64,000 nt of DNA. Source: Cycas panzhihuaensis. Its lineage: Eukaryota > Cycadophyta. Location of the stretch: NCBI GenBank assembly GCA_023213395.1, contig CM041465.1, positions 189,293,741 through 189,357,740 of the forward strand. Reading direction: 5' to 3'. Of the stretch, positions 44,884 through 54,030 are shown piece by piece (the stretch's first letter is position 1; every line of letters starts with the position of its first letter). Both the position numbers and the translations under genes were made by a program. Below the pieces are notes generated by a model, which was not told the DNA's origin, did no database searches, and was given only the letters and a program-made list of their open reading frames with translations.

Positions 44884-46692
44884 ATTAGTGCATGCTTATT
44901 GGTTGGAAAAGTATAATAGAAGAGGTTAGCACTATTATGAGTCCTTAAATTTATGAGACTGAGTATTTACTTTTAGCCCGAGTTTTATTTACTCTTTACA
45001 TTTAAATAAATATACATATAGTTGCATTTAGGTATATGTTTTACACTCCTTTAGTCTCATTTCTAAGATACAATACCCCTCACTAAAAGGAGGGGTCATT
45101 GTAGTTCCTACCCAGATTTCATCACAAAATAGAATGGGTGACCTTAAATTGAGTCCTCCATGACATGCTATGAGCAAGTAATCCACATTGAAAGTGGTTT
45201 CTTCTTTTATATTTCACCTTAACAAAAGCTTAAGAGGCTTGTTTGGAGTTAGATATGGATACTTCTGGACCTTCCACCTTTGTTGGGGATGCGGTTTATT
45301 ACTAGAATGATGACTCCCTAGTGACTATCACCTGATAGGGTCATTAATCTAGGGCCTTAGTCCTCCTCACCTCTCCTCTAGGTAGTCCCTTCCTATTTTC
45401 TAGATTAAGTCAAGATGTAGGTTTCATTATAGGGTAGGATAGAATAAGTTGGTTACTCTTGGGAGAATATCACTCTAAGATTAGGCGTATAGGCTTATCT
45501 TTGGTTGGGGACATGTATGCCTTAGCAACTCTCTCATATTTTGAGAATTTTTTATTAGGTGTTGTTTGGTCCTTTCGAGGATGCTTATTTATTAGATTAA
45601 CTTACTTTTATTTCTCTTTTCTACATTAAGAATTAGGTAGCCTTTACTCTTCATTGTGCATTATTATTAGTCATTTATTTGATGACATACTAGACAAGTG
45701 GATTATTAGCTTAGTTAATTGATTAGTTTAGTGGTTTCTCTTACTCTTCCCTATTATTTTATAGCATATACACACATGCTTACTTGCCCTATTCAAGGTT
45801 ACCTTTTGACTCTGCACTTATATTTATAAAGTGCATGACTACCTTAAGTGAGAGTTTGAGTCCCTTCCTTCCTACATCATCTCATTACCATGGATCACTT
45901 GCTAGGTTATATGAGAAACCTTTCATTCCCACTCAATGTTCATTGGCAACCATACTAGGGAGTCACCAACATAAGTTAATGATTCATCACTGACTCACCC
46001 CTTCTACTTTGCCTCATGCCTTAACCATAGGATAATTCCCTTAACTTGGTCATTACGAGATTAATGAATATCCCTTATCCTTCTTTGCAACAAGTTATGA
46101 TGTGAGCATACAGCTCATTTAGGCCTTGCTCCTTTCCTCAGACTAGTCTATTACATATGTTAATTTTCTCAATATTTGCATGGTTTTCCTCCTCTCGATC
46201 TCTTTCAATTTTCACCCTTTAACTCTTGGCCCACTAGACATGCCTAAATAAAGAGCTTACCCCCCTCATCCCCCCTCCCCAAGATTGGGATATAAACCCT
46301 TATCATAGTAGGTTTTAAAGTGGTCATAGGCCACATGTCCTCATAATCCTCTCATCCCTTTCTTTATTGGTGTTGAGGGCCCCTAGCCCCCTCTTGGTAA
46401 TGATCTCTCCTATAAAAGCCTAGGGGGTTCCCCTACTGATGTCATTAGAGCTACCTCATCCCATGACATCTCACTTGAGCTTAAGACCCTTGATCAATCT
46501 TATCCTCATGACTTATCCCAAGCCACATCCATAAGGGCCCCATCTTATCCATACACCCAAGAAGTCCTCACAGACTATTATTGCTTTGATGATATACTTA
46601 TAAGGGATTCCTTTAGATTCTACACTAAGTTTTGCCAACCTCACTTAGATTTAAACTATGCTTGATCCTAATATTAGACCCATCCACTATAT
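44884..46692 (+). other. Probable leader and 5' coding part of a decayed Gypsy-like element (Gypsy B), left half
   Basis: No domain is recognisable. From about 46437 to 46668 one plus-strand frame stays open and is followed, after the Copia E insertion, by Pro/Tyr-rich coding-like sequence and then gag. I infer that this is the 5' part of the element whose gag lies at 52900-53440. Short C-runs occur near 46261-46281. Confidence 0.4.
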
Positions 46693-46911
46693 TGTTAAGA
46701 TATAATGTTTTATCTAGGTCAGAAAAGGGGGTCATGTTAGACCAACCCTTAAATGCTCTCATGAGATCATGCCACTTGGCAATATCTGAGTGATTGGTTA
46801 CATTAGTGGTTGTAACCAACTCATGACTCTTGTATACTTAAGCAAATTGAATCTCAATAGAAAATCATCTCATTCCTTTCTCAGTTTGTTTCTGATCTGC
46901 GTTTTTCAACA
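46693..46911 (+). repeat. 5' LTR of Copia E
   Basis: TGTTAAGATATAATG...TTCAACA, 219 bp, nearly identical to 51611-51830. Confidence 0.95.
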
Positions 46912-46925
46912 TGGTATCGAGGTGG
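46912..46925 (+). other. Primer binding site of Copia E, variant
   Basis: TGGTATCGAGGTGG begins at the first base after the LTR. It matches the initiator tRNA-Met site for the first seven bases and then deviates from CAGAGC. Confidence 0.75.
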
Positions 46926-47490
46926 TGCTCAAATTGACATCTCTTGAGGAGAATTCTTACGTCACCAATTCTACCAAGTGTCAAGGAAGATTTATCAACC
47001 AACGTCATTAATTTTTCATCGCGTAATTGTATGCGGAACCTGGACTTGTATGCGGACGCGTTTTCAACAAAGGTCAGATCGAGACGAAATTTTACAGGGA
47101 GATAGATCGAGGCATGCCGAACACATCTCTCTTTTGGAGTGAAGCGTTTTGAGGCCGTTTTCAAGGCCAAATCATCCCTTAACCAGTCCACGCGTTTTTG
47201 GAAAAACCAGAGCCGAAATCTCTTCGATTTTCAAAAAATTCCAAGTATTTCTGGTCCGAAATCCTTCTCACTATAAATACGATTGATTTGCATCCAAAAT
47301 CGAGGGTTTATTTTGAGATTTTCCAGTGTTTTTTCTCAAAAATGAATTTACGCCCTACCGCTTTTTCTTCGAGTCGATTTCTCTCGTTTGAAAAGCAGTT
47401 TCGAAAAACTAACTTCAGATCCTCATAGGCGACTTGAATACCTATATTTTGAGGTACACTTCATTTTTGGCCGTACATCTAGGGTTTTAG
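46926..47490 (+). other. Copia E leader, CpG-rich
   Basis: A non-coding leader in which CpG is frequent (about 17 in the first ~230 bp after 47010 by eye, for example in GCGGACGCG and CCACGCG). Older elements in the window are nearly CpG-free. This agrees with recent insertion before methylation-driven decay. Confidence 0.7.
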
Positions 47491-48495
47491 ATGGAACCGA
47501 CAATGCATTTGACGGCCCCTAAATCGACCCTTCAATTCAAAATCATGTCTTCCTCCATCATTACTGTCTCGAACCTCGAAAACCGACTAGTTCAAATTAC
47601 CATGTGGAAAATCAAAATGGAGACTATTCGATAATGAAAGACGCTGGAAATTCTTTGAGGAAAGGAAACCCGTCCTCCCCGGGTGATGACAAATTGAAGA
47701 GTTGGATTGAAAGAAATAATATGGGTAGTCTCACTGAAAATGTCTATTTCAGATTACGTACTTGTCTATGTTGAAAACCGAACCAGCCTCTGAAATATGG
47801 AAATGTTTAGAAAATCTATATGGTCAAAAGAATAAAGCAAGAATAATCACACTCAAAGAAGAGTTGTATAAACTCCATATGAAAGAAAACGAAGCAGTGG
47901 AAGAATTTATGCATAAAATCATCACTGTGAGAAATAATCTTCTGAGTGCTGGAGGAATGATATCAGAACAAGACCTTATAGAAATAGTAACAAAGAACGC
48001 CCAAATCTTTTGATACCATTGTTAACACTATCACTGATAGTGATAGGTTAGATAAATTAACTCTTGATGAATTGACAGGACTGCTATTAAGACAGGAGCA
48101 GAGAAACAAAAGGTACAAAAATACGACAGAGCTAGAAGATGCCTTTGCATCCAGGTTAAATCTCGGACAAAGAGGAAGACAACAATTTCGTGCACCTAGC
48201 AGATTGTCAGATTCTAGAGGTCGAGGACGCTGGTCAAATTCCAGAGGACGAGGACGCAGCAGAGAAAACAGAATATGCTACAACTGTGGACGAACTGGAC
48301 ACTTCGCAAACAATTGCAGGATCTTCGACATATGCCGCCATCATGACAAAGTGGACACTATCCTTACGCTGTCCTCAAAGACGAAGTGAAATCTACAAAG
48401 GAAAAAGACCTATCGCGGACACAAAGAAAGAAAAGATGAAGAAGAAGAAGAGGAAGAGGAGACCGCTTTCATCACAAAGATTGGTCACGGAATGA
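47491..48495 (+). pseudogene. Copia E gag, frameshifted
   Basis: The start is at 47491 or, more likely by family comparison, at the ATG at 47545 (MSSSIITVSNLE). A W-K-I-K-M-E-T-I motif at about 47605-47630 is the UBN2 gag start. The middle (47762-48013) reads EIWKCLENLYGQKNKARI, LKEELYKLHMKENEAV and FMHKIITVRNNL. The C-terminal part (48072-48389) has an Arg/Gly-rich patch RGRGRWSNSRGRGRSREN and an intact zinc knuckle CYNCGRTGHFANNC. The three parts are in different frames, so at least two indels lie between them. Confidence 0.9.
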
Positions 48496-48499
48496 AAGA

Positions 48500-48730
48500 C
48501 AAAGACATTTGGTACATAGATTCGTGGAGCCTCTAAACACATGACGAAGTCGGGAAGACCGGTTCCAAATCATAAATCCATACAATATGGACAAGTCCGT
48601 GGAGTCAAGGACAAGTACTCCTTAACATCAAAGGGATTGGAACCATTTCAGTAAATCTAAATGGAAATGAAAGAAAAATTGGTAATGTTCTCTATGTACC
48701 AGACCTGAAGATGAATCTTCTTTCGCCTCT
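48500..48730 (+). pseudogene. Copia E protease, frameshifted
   Basis: WYIDS at 48510-48524 is the start of the W-Y-I-D-S-G-A-S-K-H-M active-site loop. A single extra T follows, after which GASKHMT continues in another frame. Further on, KIGNVLYVPDLKMNLL near 48675-48720 is the usual end of the region. Confidence 0.85.
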
Positions 48731-48789
48731 CAACTGAGCAAAAAAGGGCTGAGGACCATTTTCGATGAAGAAGGGAATTGTCACATTCT

Positions 48790-49805
48790 GGATATGAAAA
48801 AAGATGGGAAAATTGTTGGAAAAGGGATCAGATGCAATGATCTCTACAAACTCTGTCAAACTGTACTTCCTTGTTTGGAAGAAAAAGCTTGTACTGCTCT
48901 TAAATCTGATAATAAAGTATGGCATTTAAGGTATGGACATCTTCCAATTGACACACTTAAACAAATGGAAAAGTCAGAAATGGTAAATGGTTTACCTAAT
49001 ATCTCTTCGTATACATTTGTTTGTAAAGGTTGTCAACTCTGAAACAAAGATAGGTTTCCATTTAAAGAAAGCACTTGGAAATCTAAGTCTAAATTAGATC
49101 TGATACACACTGATATTTGTGGCCCTATTTCACCATTGTCAATAAACGGATGCAGATATTTCCTAACTTTCATTGATGATTTCACTCGAAAAGTTTGGGT
49201 ATATTTCTTACATAATAAATCTGAGGTCTTTGAAGCATTTAAAGAATTTAAGGCAGAAGTTGAGCTAGAATCAGGAATGAAAATCAAGTGTATCAGGTCA
49301 GATGGAGGAGGAGAATATATGTCGAACGAATTTCTAAATTACTGTAAATACAGAGGAATTCGTAGACAAATAACAACTCCCTATACTCCTCAGTCAAATG
49401 GAGTAGCTAAAAGAAAGAATAGGACCTTGATGGAGATGGCTCGAAGCATGATGTATGGAACAAAGATATCAAAGACGTCTTGGTAGAAGCGATCAAGACA
49501 AAGATGTTACTTAATAAATGTAAGTCCAACCAGATATCAAGAACATCACTCCAGAGGAAGCTTGGACAGGTTTGAAACCTGATGTAAGTTCCCTCAAGGT
49601 TTTTGGTAGTCAAGCATTTGTGCATATTCCTGATAAAAAGAGGTCCAAATTAGATGCAAAAAGCATAGAATGTGTTTTGATAGGATATAGTAAAAATTCA
49701 AAGGCATATAAGTGCATAGATCCTAGAACAAATAGAATCTATGTGAGTAGAGACGTCGTGTTTAATGAAGATACCTTTAAGAGTCCTCACAAATCAAAAT
49801 AATAG
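48790..49805 (+). pseudogene. Copia E integrase, catalytic Glu changed to Lys
   Basis: The zinc-binding part VWHLRYGHLPIDTL and FVCKGCQL ends with a TGA (49040). The core then reads LDLIHTDICGPI (first Asp), FLTFIDDFTRKVWVYFL, IKCIRSDGGGEYMSNEF (second Asp) and, after exactly 35 residues, Lys (AAA at 49409-49411) in N-G-V-A-K-R-K-N-R-T, where Copia integrases have the third catalytic residue Glu. The C-terminal part (49572-49802) reads LKVFGSQAFVHIPDKKRSK and LIGYSKNSKAYK. A frameshift lies between core and C-terminal part near 49490-49570. Confidence 0.92.
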
Positions 49806-50095
49806 AAAGTGAAAAGGAATTGGGAACTACCGGATACGTAATAGTGCAGAAGACGAGGAAGAAGATCAACAGAATTACTTGAAAAATCAAGAGGAAGAAC
49901 GGCAGGAAGAAGGACAAGTCGATTCGTCATCAACAACAGTCGTGGAGACAACATCGAAGGGTCATCATCACCAATCGATCGGGAGACATTCCACGTAAGC
50001 AAAAAGTCAAAATGGTATATCAAACCGTTGAAGAGGGAAATATATTAGAACAAAAGACTCGAGGGCAAAGGTCAAGAGCTATCCTAAGCAAGGTT
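49806..50095 (+). pseudogene. Copia E integrase-RT spacer
   Basis: A low-complexity acidic/Gln-rich spacer between integrase and RT, frameshifted. It ends with a SRAILSKVEPRNFDEAK segment near 50075-50120 that leads into RT. Confidence 0.6.
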
Positions 50096-50840
50096 GAACC
50101 ACGTAATTTTGATGAAGCAAAAGATCATCCGTAATGGAGAGAAGCAATGGACGATGAAATAAACTCAATCAAGAAAAATCAAACGTGGGAATTAGTAGAA
50201 TCGCTCGCTAATAAATCTATTGTAAATCGCAAATGGGTTTACAAAACAAAGAAAGGAGTTGATGGCCAAATTGAAAAACACAAGGCAAGGTTAGTTGCAA
50301 AAGGATATACTCAAACTGCAGTATAGATTATGATGAGACTTTCTCCAAGAGCAAAGATGAACACAGTAAGGACAGTGATAGCCTTAGCTACCACCCAAGG
50401 TTGGGGAATCTCTCAGATGGACGTAAAAAGTGCCTTCCTAAACGGTGAACTGGAAGAAGAAGTTTATATGCAACAACTAGATGGATACGCAGAACAGGGA
50501 AAAGAAAATCTAGTCTGCAAATTGAAAAAGGCCTTGTATGGTCTAAAACAAGCACCACGTGCAGTATGCAAAACTAGATCACTTTCTTGAAGAAAATAAG
50601 TTCATTGTAACTTTCGATTCCATCAGACATAAGGAAAACAAACAACAAGATAACAATAATTGTTGTTTATGTGGATGATATGTCACATCGGGAATGATGT
50701 AGAAGGAATCAAGTGGATCAAAAGTCAACTTCAAGAAGTTTGAAATGACAGATTTAGGTTCACTAAATTATTACTTGGGACTGGAAATAGTTCAACATCA
50801 AAACTATGTAACTTTGTCCCAAAGTAATTACATCAAAAGT
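50096..50840 (+). pseudogene. Copia E reverse transcriptase, frameshifted
   Basis: Reads WREAMDDEINSIKKNQTWELV (50132-50195), NRKWVYKTKKG, HKARLVAKGYTQT (50278-50316), [37 protein letters not shown] (50415-50470), [18 protein letters not shown], then after frame changes IVVYVDDM (50660-50683, Y-V-D-D intact) and NYYLGLEIVQHQNYV (50769-50813). Losses are single-base indels at several places, for example before F-S-P and around Y-V-D-D. Confidence 0.92.
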
Positions 50841-50849
50841 CTACTTGTT

Positions 50850-51600
50850 TGATTTCAGATGGAAAACTGCAATCCATGCACCACTCCCATGGAGACAAAT
50901 TGCAATCTAACAGTAGACAATATGGAAAAAGATGTCGATGCTACTTTGTACAGGCAAATGATTGGAAGCCCCGATCTACCCGACCACCAGACTACATATC
51001 CTACTCAGTAGGATTAGTATCAAGGGATATGCAGAATCGAAAGTTGAGACACTGCAAGCAAGAAAAGAATTCTGAGATATCTCAAAGGAACAACAGATTT
51101 CAAGTTAGTTTATTCAAAGGGGCATCCAATCAAAATCACAGGATACTGCGATTCAGATCAAGGCGGCGACAAAGAACAAAGGAAATCAACAAGTGGTTTT
51201 TGTTTTTTGGGAGATTCAAAGAATCTCATGGTGCGAAAGAAACAAGCCACGTGGCTCTCTCCTCTACGTAAGGTAATATAAAGCGACCACATCAAGAACT
51301 CCGTGAAGCCATCTGGTTAAGACAACTCTTGCTTGATTTAAATCAACAATGTAAAGAAGCAACTTCTTTAAAGTGTGTGACAATCAAAGTGCCATCAAGT
51401 CGACCAAAAATCCAATTCTTCATGCAAGAACAAAACATATTGAAGTTCATCATCACTTTATAAGAGAAAAGTACGTAACAAAGAAATAGATTTGAATATC
51501 GCCCGACATCCGAACAAGTTGCGATCTTCTGACAAAACCTCTTGGGAGAGAAAGACTCAGATATTTGAGAGACAAGATTGGACTTATAGAGATAAAACAT
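50850..51600 (+). pseudogene. Copia E RNase H, frameshifted
   Basis: Begins with MENCNPCTTPMETNCNL-like codons in a broken frame (50865-50910). It then shows Y-C-D-S-D near 51150, SLSST-KV-Y-A--AA-like remains near 51260 and, at the end, FTKPLGRERLRYLRDKIGLI-like codons in pieces (51530-51590), closing shortly before the purine tract. The family is clear from the order and end motif, but several indels scramble the frame. Confidence 0.8.
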
Positions 51601-51601
51601 T

Positions 51602-51610
51602 AAGAGGGGG
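51602..51610 (+). other. Polypurine tract of Copia E
   Basis: AAGAGGGGG directly before the 3' LTR. Confidence 0.85.
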
Positions 51611-51830
51611 TGTTAAGATATAATGTTTTATCTAGGTCAGAAAAGTGGGTCATGTTAGACCAACCCTTAAATGCTCTCATGAGATCATGCCACTTGGCAA
51701 TATCTGAGTGATTGGTTACATTAGTGGTTGTAACCAACTCATGACTCTTGTATACTTAAGCAAATTGAATCTCAATAGAAAATCATCTCATTCCTTTCTC
51801 AGTTTGTTTCTGATCTGCGTTTTTTCAACA
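51611..51830 (+). repeat. 3' LTR of Copia E
   Basis: 220 bp, one substitution and one T different from the 5' LTR. Confidence 0.95.
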
Positions 51831-52880
51831 ATTCCCACCTAGGCCACTTACTTGTTTATAAGTGGTGCTAGTGTTATCCCTTCCATACACCCTCTTCAGT
51901 AGGTAGTACCTTCCCAATATTTCCCTCGTCCTCCACTTCCATATTTCTAAGAAATAACTCTATCTATACATAACTCTTCTACCCTAGGATTGATACCACC
52001 ATCCTATTTTACTTATCCTATCCAATCAATTAATAGACTCATGCTTCCATAACTTAGTTGTCTAGGGCATGGGCAAATCCTTATATTCCACCTACCCCTC
52101 ATCCAACTCATCTACCTTCTAGGCCATGGGGCATACCCCATCCTACTCCATAGCCTACCCATGTTATTCCTAATCTACCCTACCTTCTTATGTTGCACCT
52201 AGTTATGTATCCTAATAATTAGGGAAATTGGTGGCTCAACCTCATGCTACTTATGGTGTGGATCTCCTTCACCTATATAGGGTGACCTCTCTAACTGAAG
52301 TTCTATATGGGTGGAACCTAGACCCTCCCCTAATTTCCTATACTAATCCTCCTTATCTTGGGATACCAACTAGAATATAACCAAACCCTCTACTATACCA
52401 ACCTATTAGGAGCTAGCCTTTAGCCCCCTCTTAATCCCCATATGTCCAAGAAACCTGATAGACTACCCCCATTCTACCCTATTAGGCTTAATAGGTCTAA
52501 CCCATTCATACTCCTCTATACACAAGCTTCTGCCAAGTGATCCCTAAATAAGAGGGAGTACCACTCTAAGCCTAAGTTGTTACTAACCTATAGTAGACTA
52601 CCACCCCATCCTATTAATCACCTCCTACGTATACATGTTCTTATATAGCCCTTGGTTATGGAGGTCCCACTCCTTATGTGCTAGCCCTATATACTTAAGT
52701 AGTAAAACCCCATCTAATTAAGGGCATCCTTTAGCCTACCCTACCTTACCAAACCTACTAGTAGGGATAAACCATCTTATGGTGGTTTTCAAACCCCATA
52801 CCTATAGTAATCCCAAATTACTTTTATGGATCCTTTAGCCCAACTTAGGGTGCATCCTTTTATGGATTATCAATCTAGTT
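51831..52880 (+). pseudogene. Gypsy B Pro/Tyr-rich N-terminal gag region, decayed
   Basis: Plus-strand sequence in which Pro, Tyr and Leu codons dominate (many CCC, CCT and TAC codons), with frequent TAG/TAA. Such a Pro/Tyr-rich stretch often precedes the capsid domain of plant Gypsy gag. It continues the open sequence left of Copia E. No individual motif can be named. Confidence 0.4.
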
Positions 52881-52889
52881 CATTGTCCC

Positions 52890-53440
52890 TTAAGGTACTT
52901 GAACCAAATTCCTACCCCACCTACCTGAGATACCCAAGTTTAAAGGAACCTCCACCCAAGACCTTTAGGATTATATCAAGGCCTTTGCCTTAGTATGTAT
53001 TAATTATTATCTATAGGATCATATTTTCATAAAGCTTTTCCTATGATCACTTCAAGGTTATTCCCTTAAGTGGCTTTAAAAATAGACACCCTATGTTGGT
53101 TACTGCTTTTATCAAGTACTTTAATATCTCTTATCCTTTTGAGAGTAGGGATAAAGCCCTTATATCCCCCCAATAAGGCCCTGACAAACTATATATAGAC
53201 TTTTTTAAGAGGTTCCATGACCTTTTTCATTCCTTCAAGTCCAGGTTATATGAGGACATGAAGTGAGATATGTTTATAAATTCCCTTTACCCAAATGTAT
53301 ATGTGGAGGAGCTCAAGATGGGTGTCACTACTTATGATAGTTCCATAGCCAAATGCCTTACCCTAAAATCCATTGAGATCTAGGATGTCATCAAGAAATG
53401 GACCAAACCCACCCTATAGTAAGAGGCACCCCCTCTATTT
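52890..53440 (+). pseudogene. Gypsy B gag capsid domain, decayed
   Basis: The plus strand reads LPEIPKFKGTSTQDL-stop-DYIKAFALVC (about 52920-52990), LQGYSLKWL (about 53055), then MLVTAFIKYFNISYPF, YIDFFKRFHDLFHSFKS (53185-53235), MFINSLYPNVYVEELK and SSIAKCLTLKSIE to about 53380. The order (K-F-x-G start, a L-x-G-x-x-x-x-W motif, F-x-x-F helices, a 'F-I-N-S-L' segment) is that of the retrotransposon gag domain of plant Gypsy elements. At least five stops are present. Protease and pol were not found downstream. Confidence 0.7.
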
Positions 53441-53689
53441 TAAGACCCTAAACCTTTAAGTAGAGCCCTTAATAAGATTCTCTATTCCTTTACTTATGGG
53501 ATTCACTCATTTAAGAGAATGGTTTGAGACTTAAAGCCATAACTCCCAACTACTACAAAGTCAATCCAACCTCCTCATGGTCAAAGGTAGCATCATCCTA
53601 CCCATGCAATCCATTAAACCACTAGGGAAATAGTTCTAGTTTTGTCTCCTCGTAATCCTAAATAATATGGAGAATGAAGTCAATCTCTA
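53441..53689 (+). other. No feature recognised after Gypsy B gag
   Basis: Pro/Thr-rich decayed reading, possibly the end of gag. No zinc knuckle was seen. Confidence 0.35.
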
Positions 53690-54030
53690 TGCTAATATAA
53701 TAAGGGTAGTTAAAAATTGGAAGGCACTCACTCTATATTTATCCCACTCTTTGACTCGATAGAAGAAGGTAGCTACTACCTCATGATCCTTATCATTGCT
53801 AAGAAGAGTTCTTAGATCTACTGGAGGACCATTACATGTGACCCCTAGGATCTTCTCAATATCTCACATGGTGATCGACATAACTCCAATTAGGAGGGAT
53901 TGAATATATACCTTTAGTGATCCCAACAGTCTACTATACCTATCAATAACTATTGATTTGATATGTACTAATGTGAGGTCATGATCTGGAGTAACCCATA
54001 GCTCCTTAATACAACCTAAGTGACATCATC
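53690..54030 (-). pseudogene. Plant mobile domain (PMD) fragment, decayed
   Basis: The minus strand reads TPDHDLTLVHIKSIVIDRYS (about 53940-54000), then LIGVMSITM-stop-DIEKILGVTCNGPPVDL (about 53815-53905) and VVATFFYRVKEWDKY (about 53715-53775). This matches the plant-mobile-domain pattern: a D-x-x-L-I-x-x-L-[VI]-E-R-W start, a strand ending in G-E-M-[ST]-x-T-L-x-D-V with I-L-G-L-x-[VI]-x-G-x-P-V after it. The stop replaces the residue before Asp. PMDs occur in MAIN/MAIL1-type genes and are widespread as transposon-captured copies in plants. With only a fragment, I cannot say which this is. Confidence 0.55.

Larger units (their letters stand above)
46693..51830 (+). mobile_element. Copia E: young full-length Ty1/Copia element, frameshifted
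   Basis: A 5.1-kb plus-strand element with LTRs of 219 and 220 bp that differ by only one substitution (G/T near position 36) and one T in a T-run. It is therefore the youngest LTR insertion in the window. Order: LTR, primer site, CpG-rich leader, gag with intact zinc knuckle, protease, integrase, RT, RNase H, purine tract, LTR. Coding parts are broken mostly by single-base insertions and deletions, unlike the point-mutated older elements. No 5-bp duplication is visible (TATAT on the left, ATTCC on the right). Confidence 0.95.
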
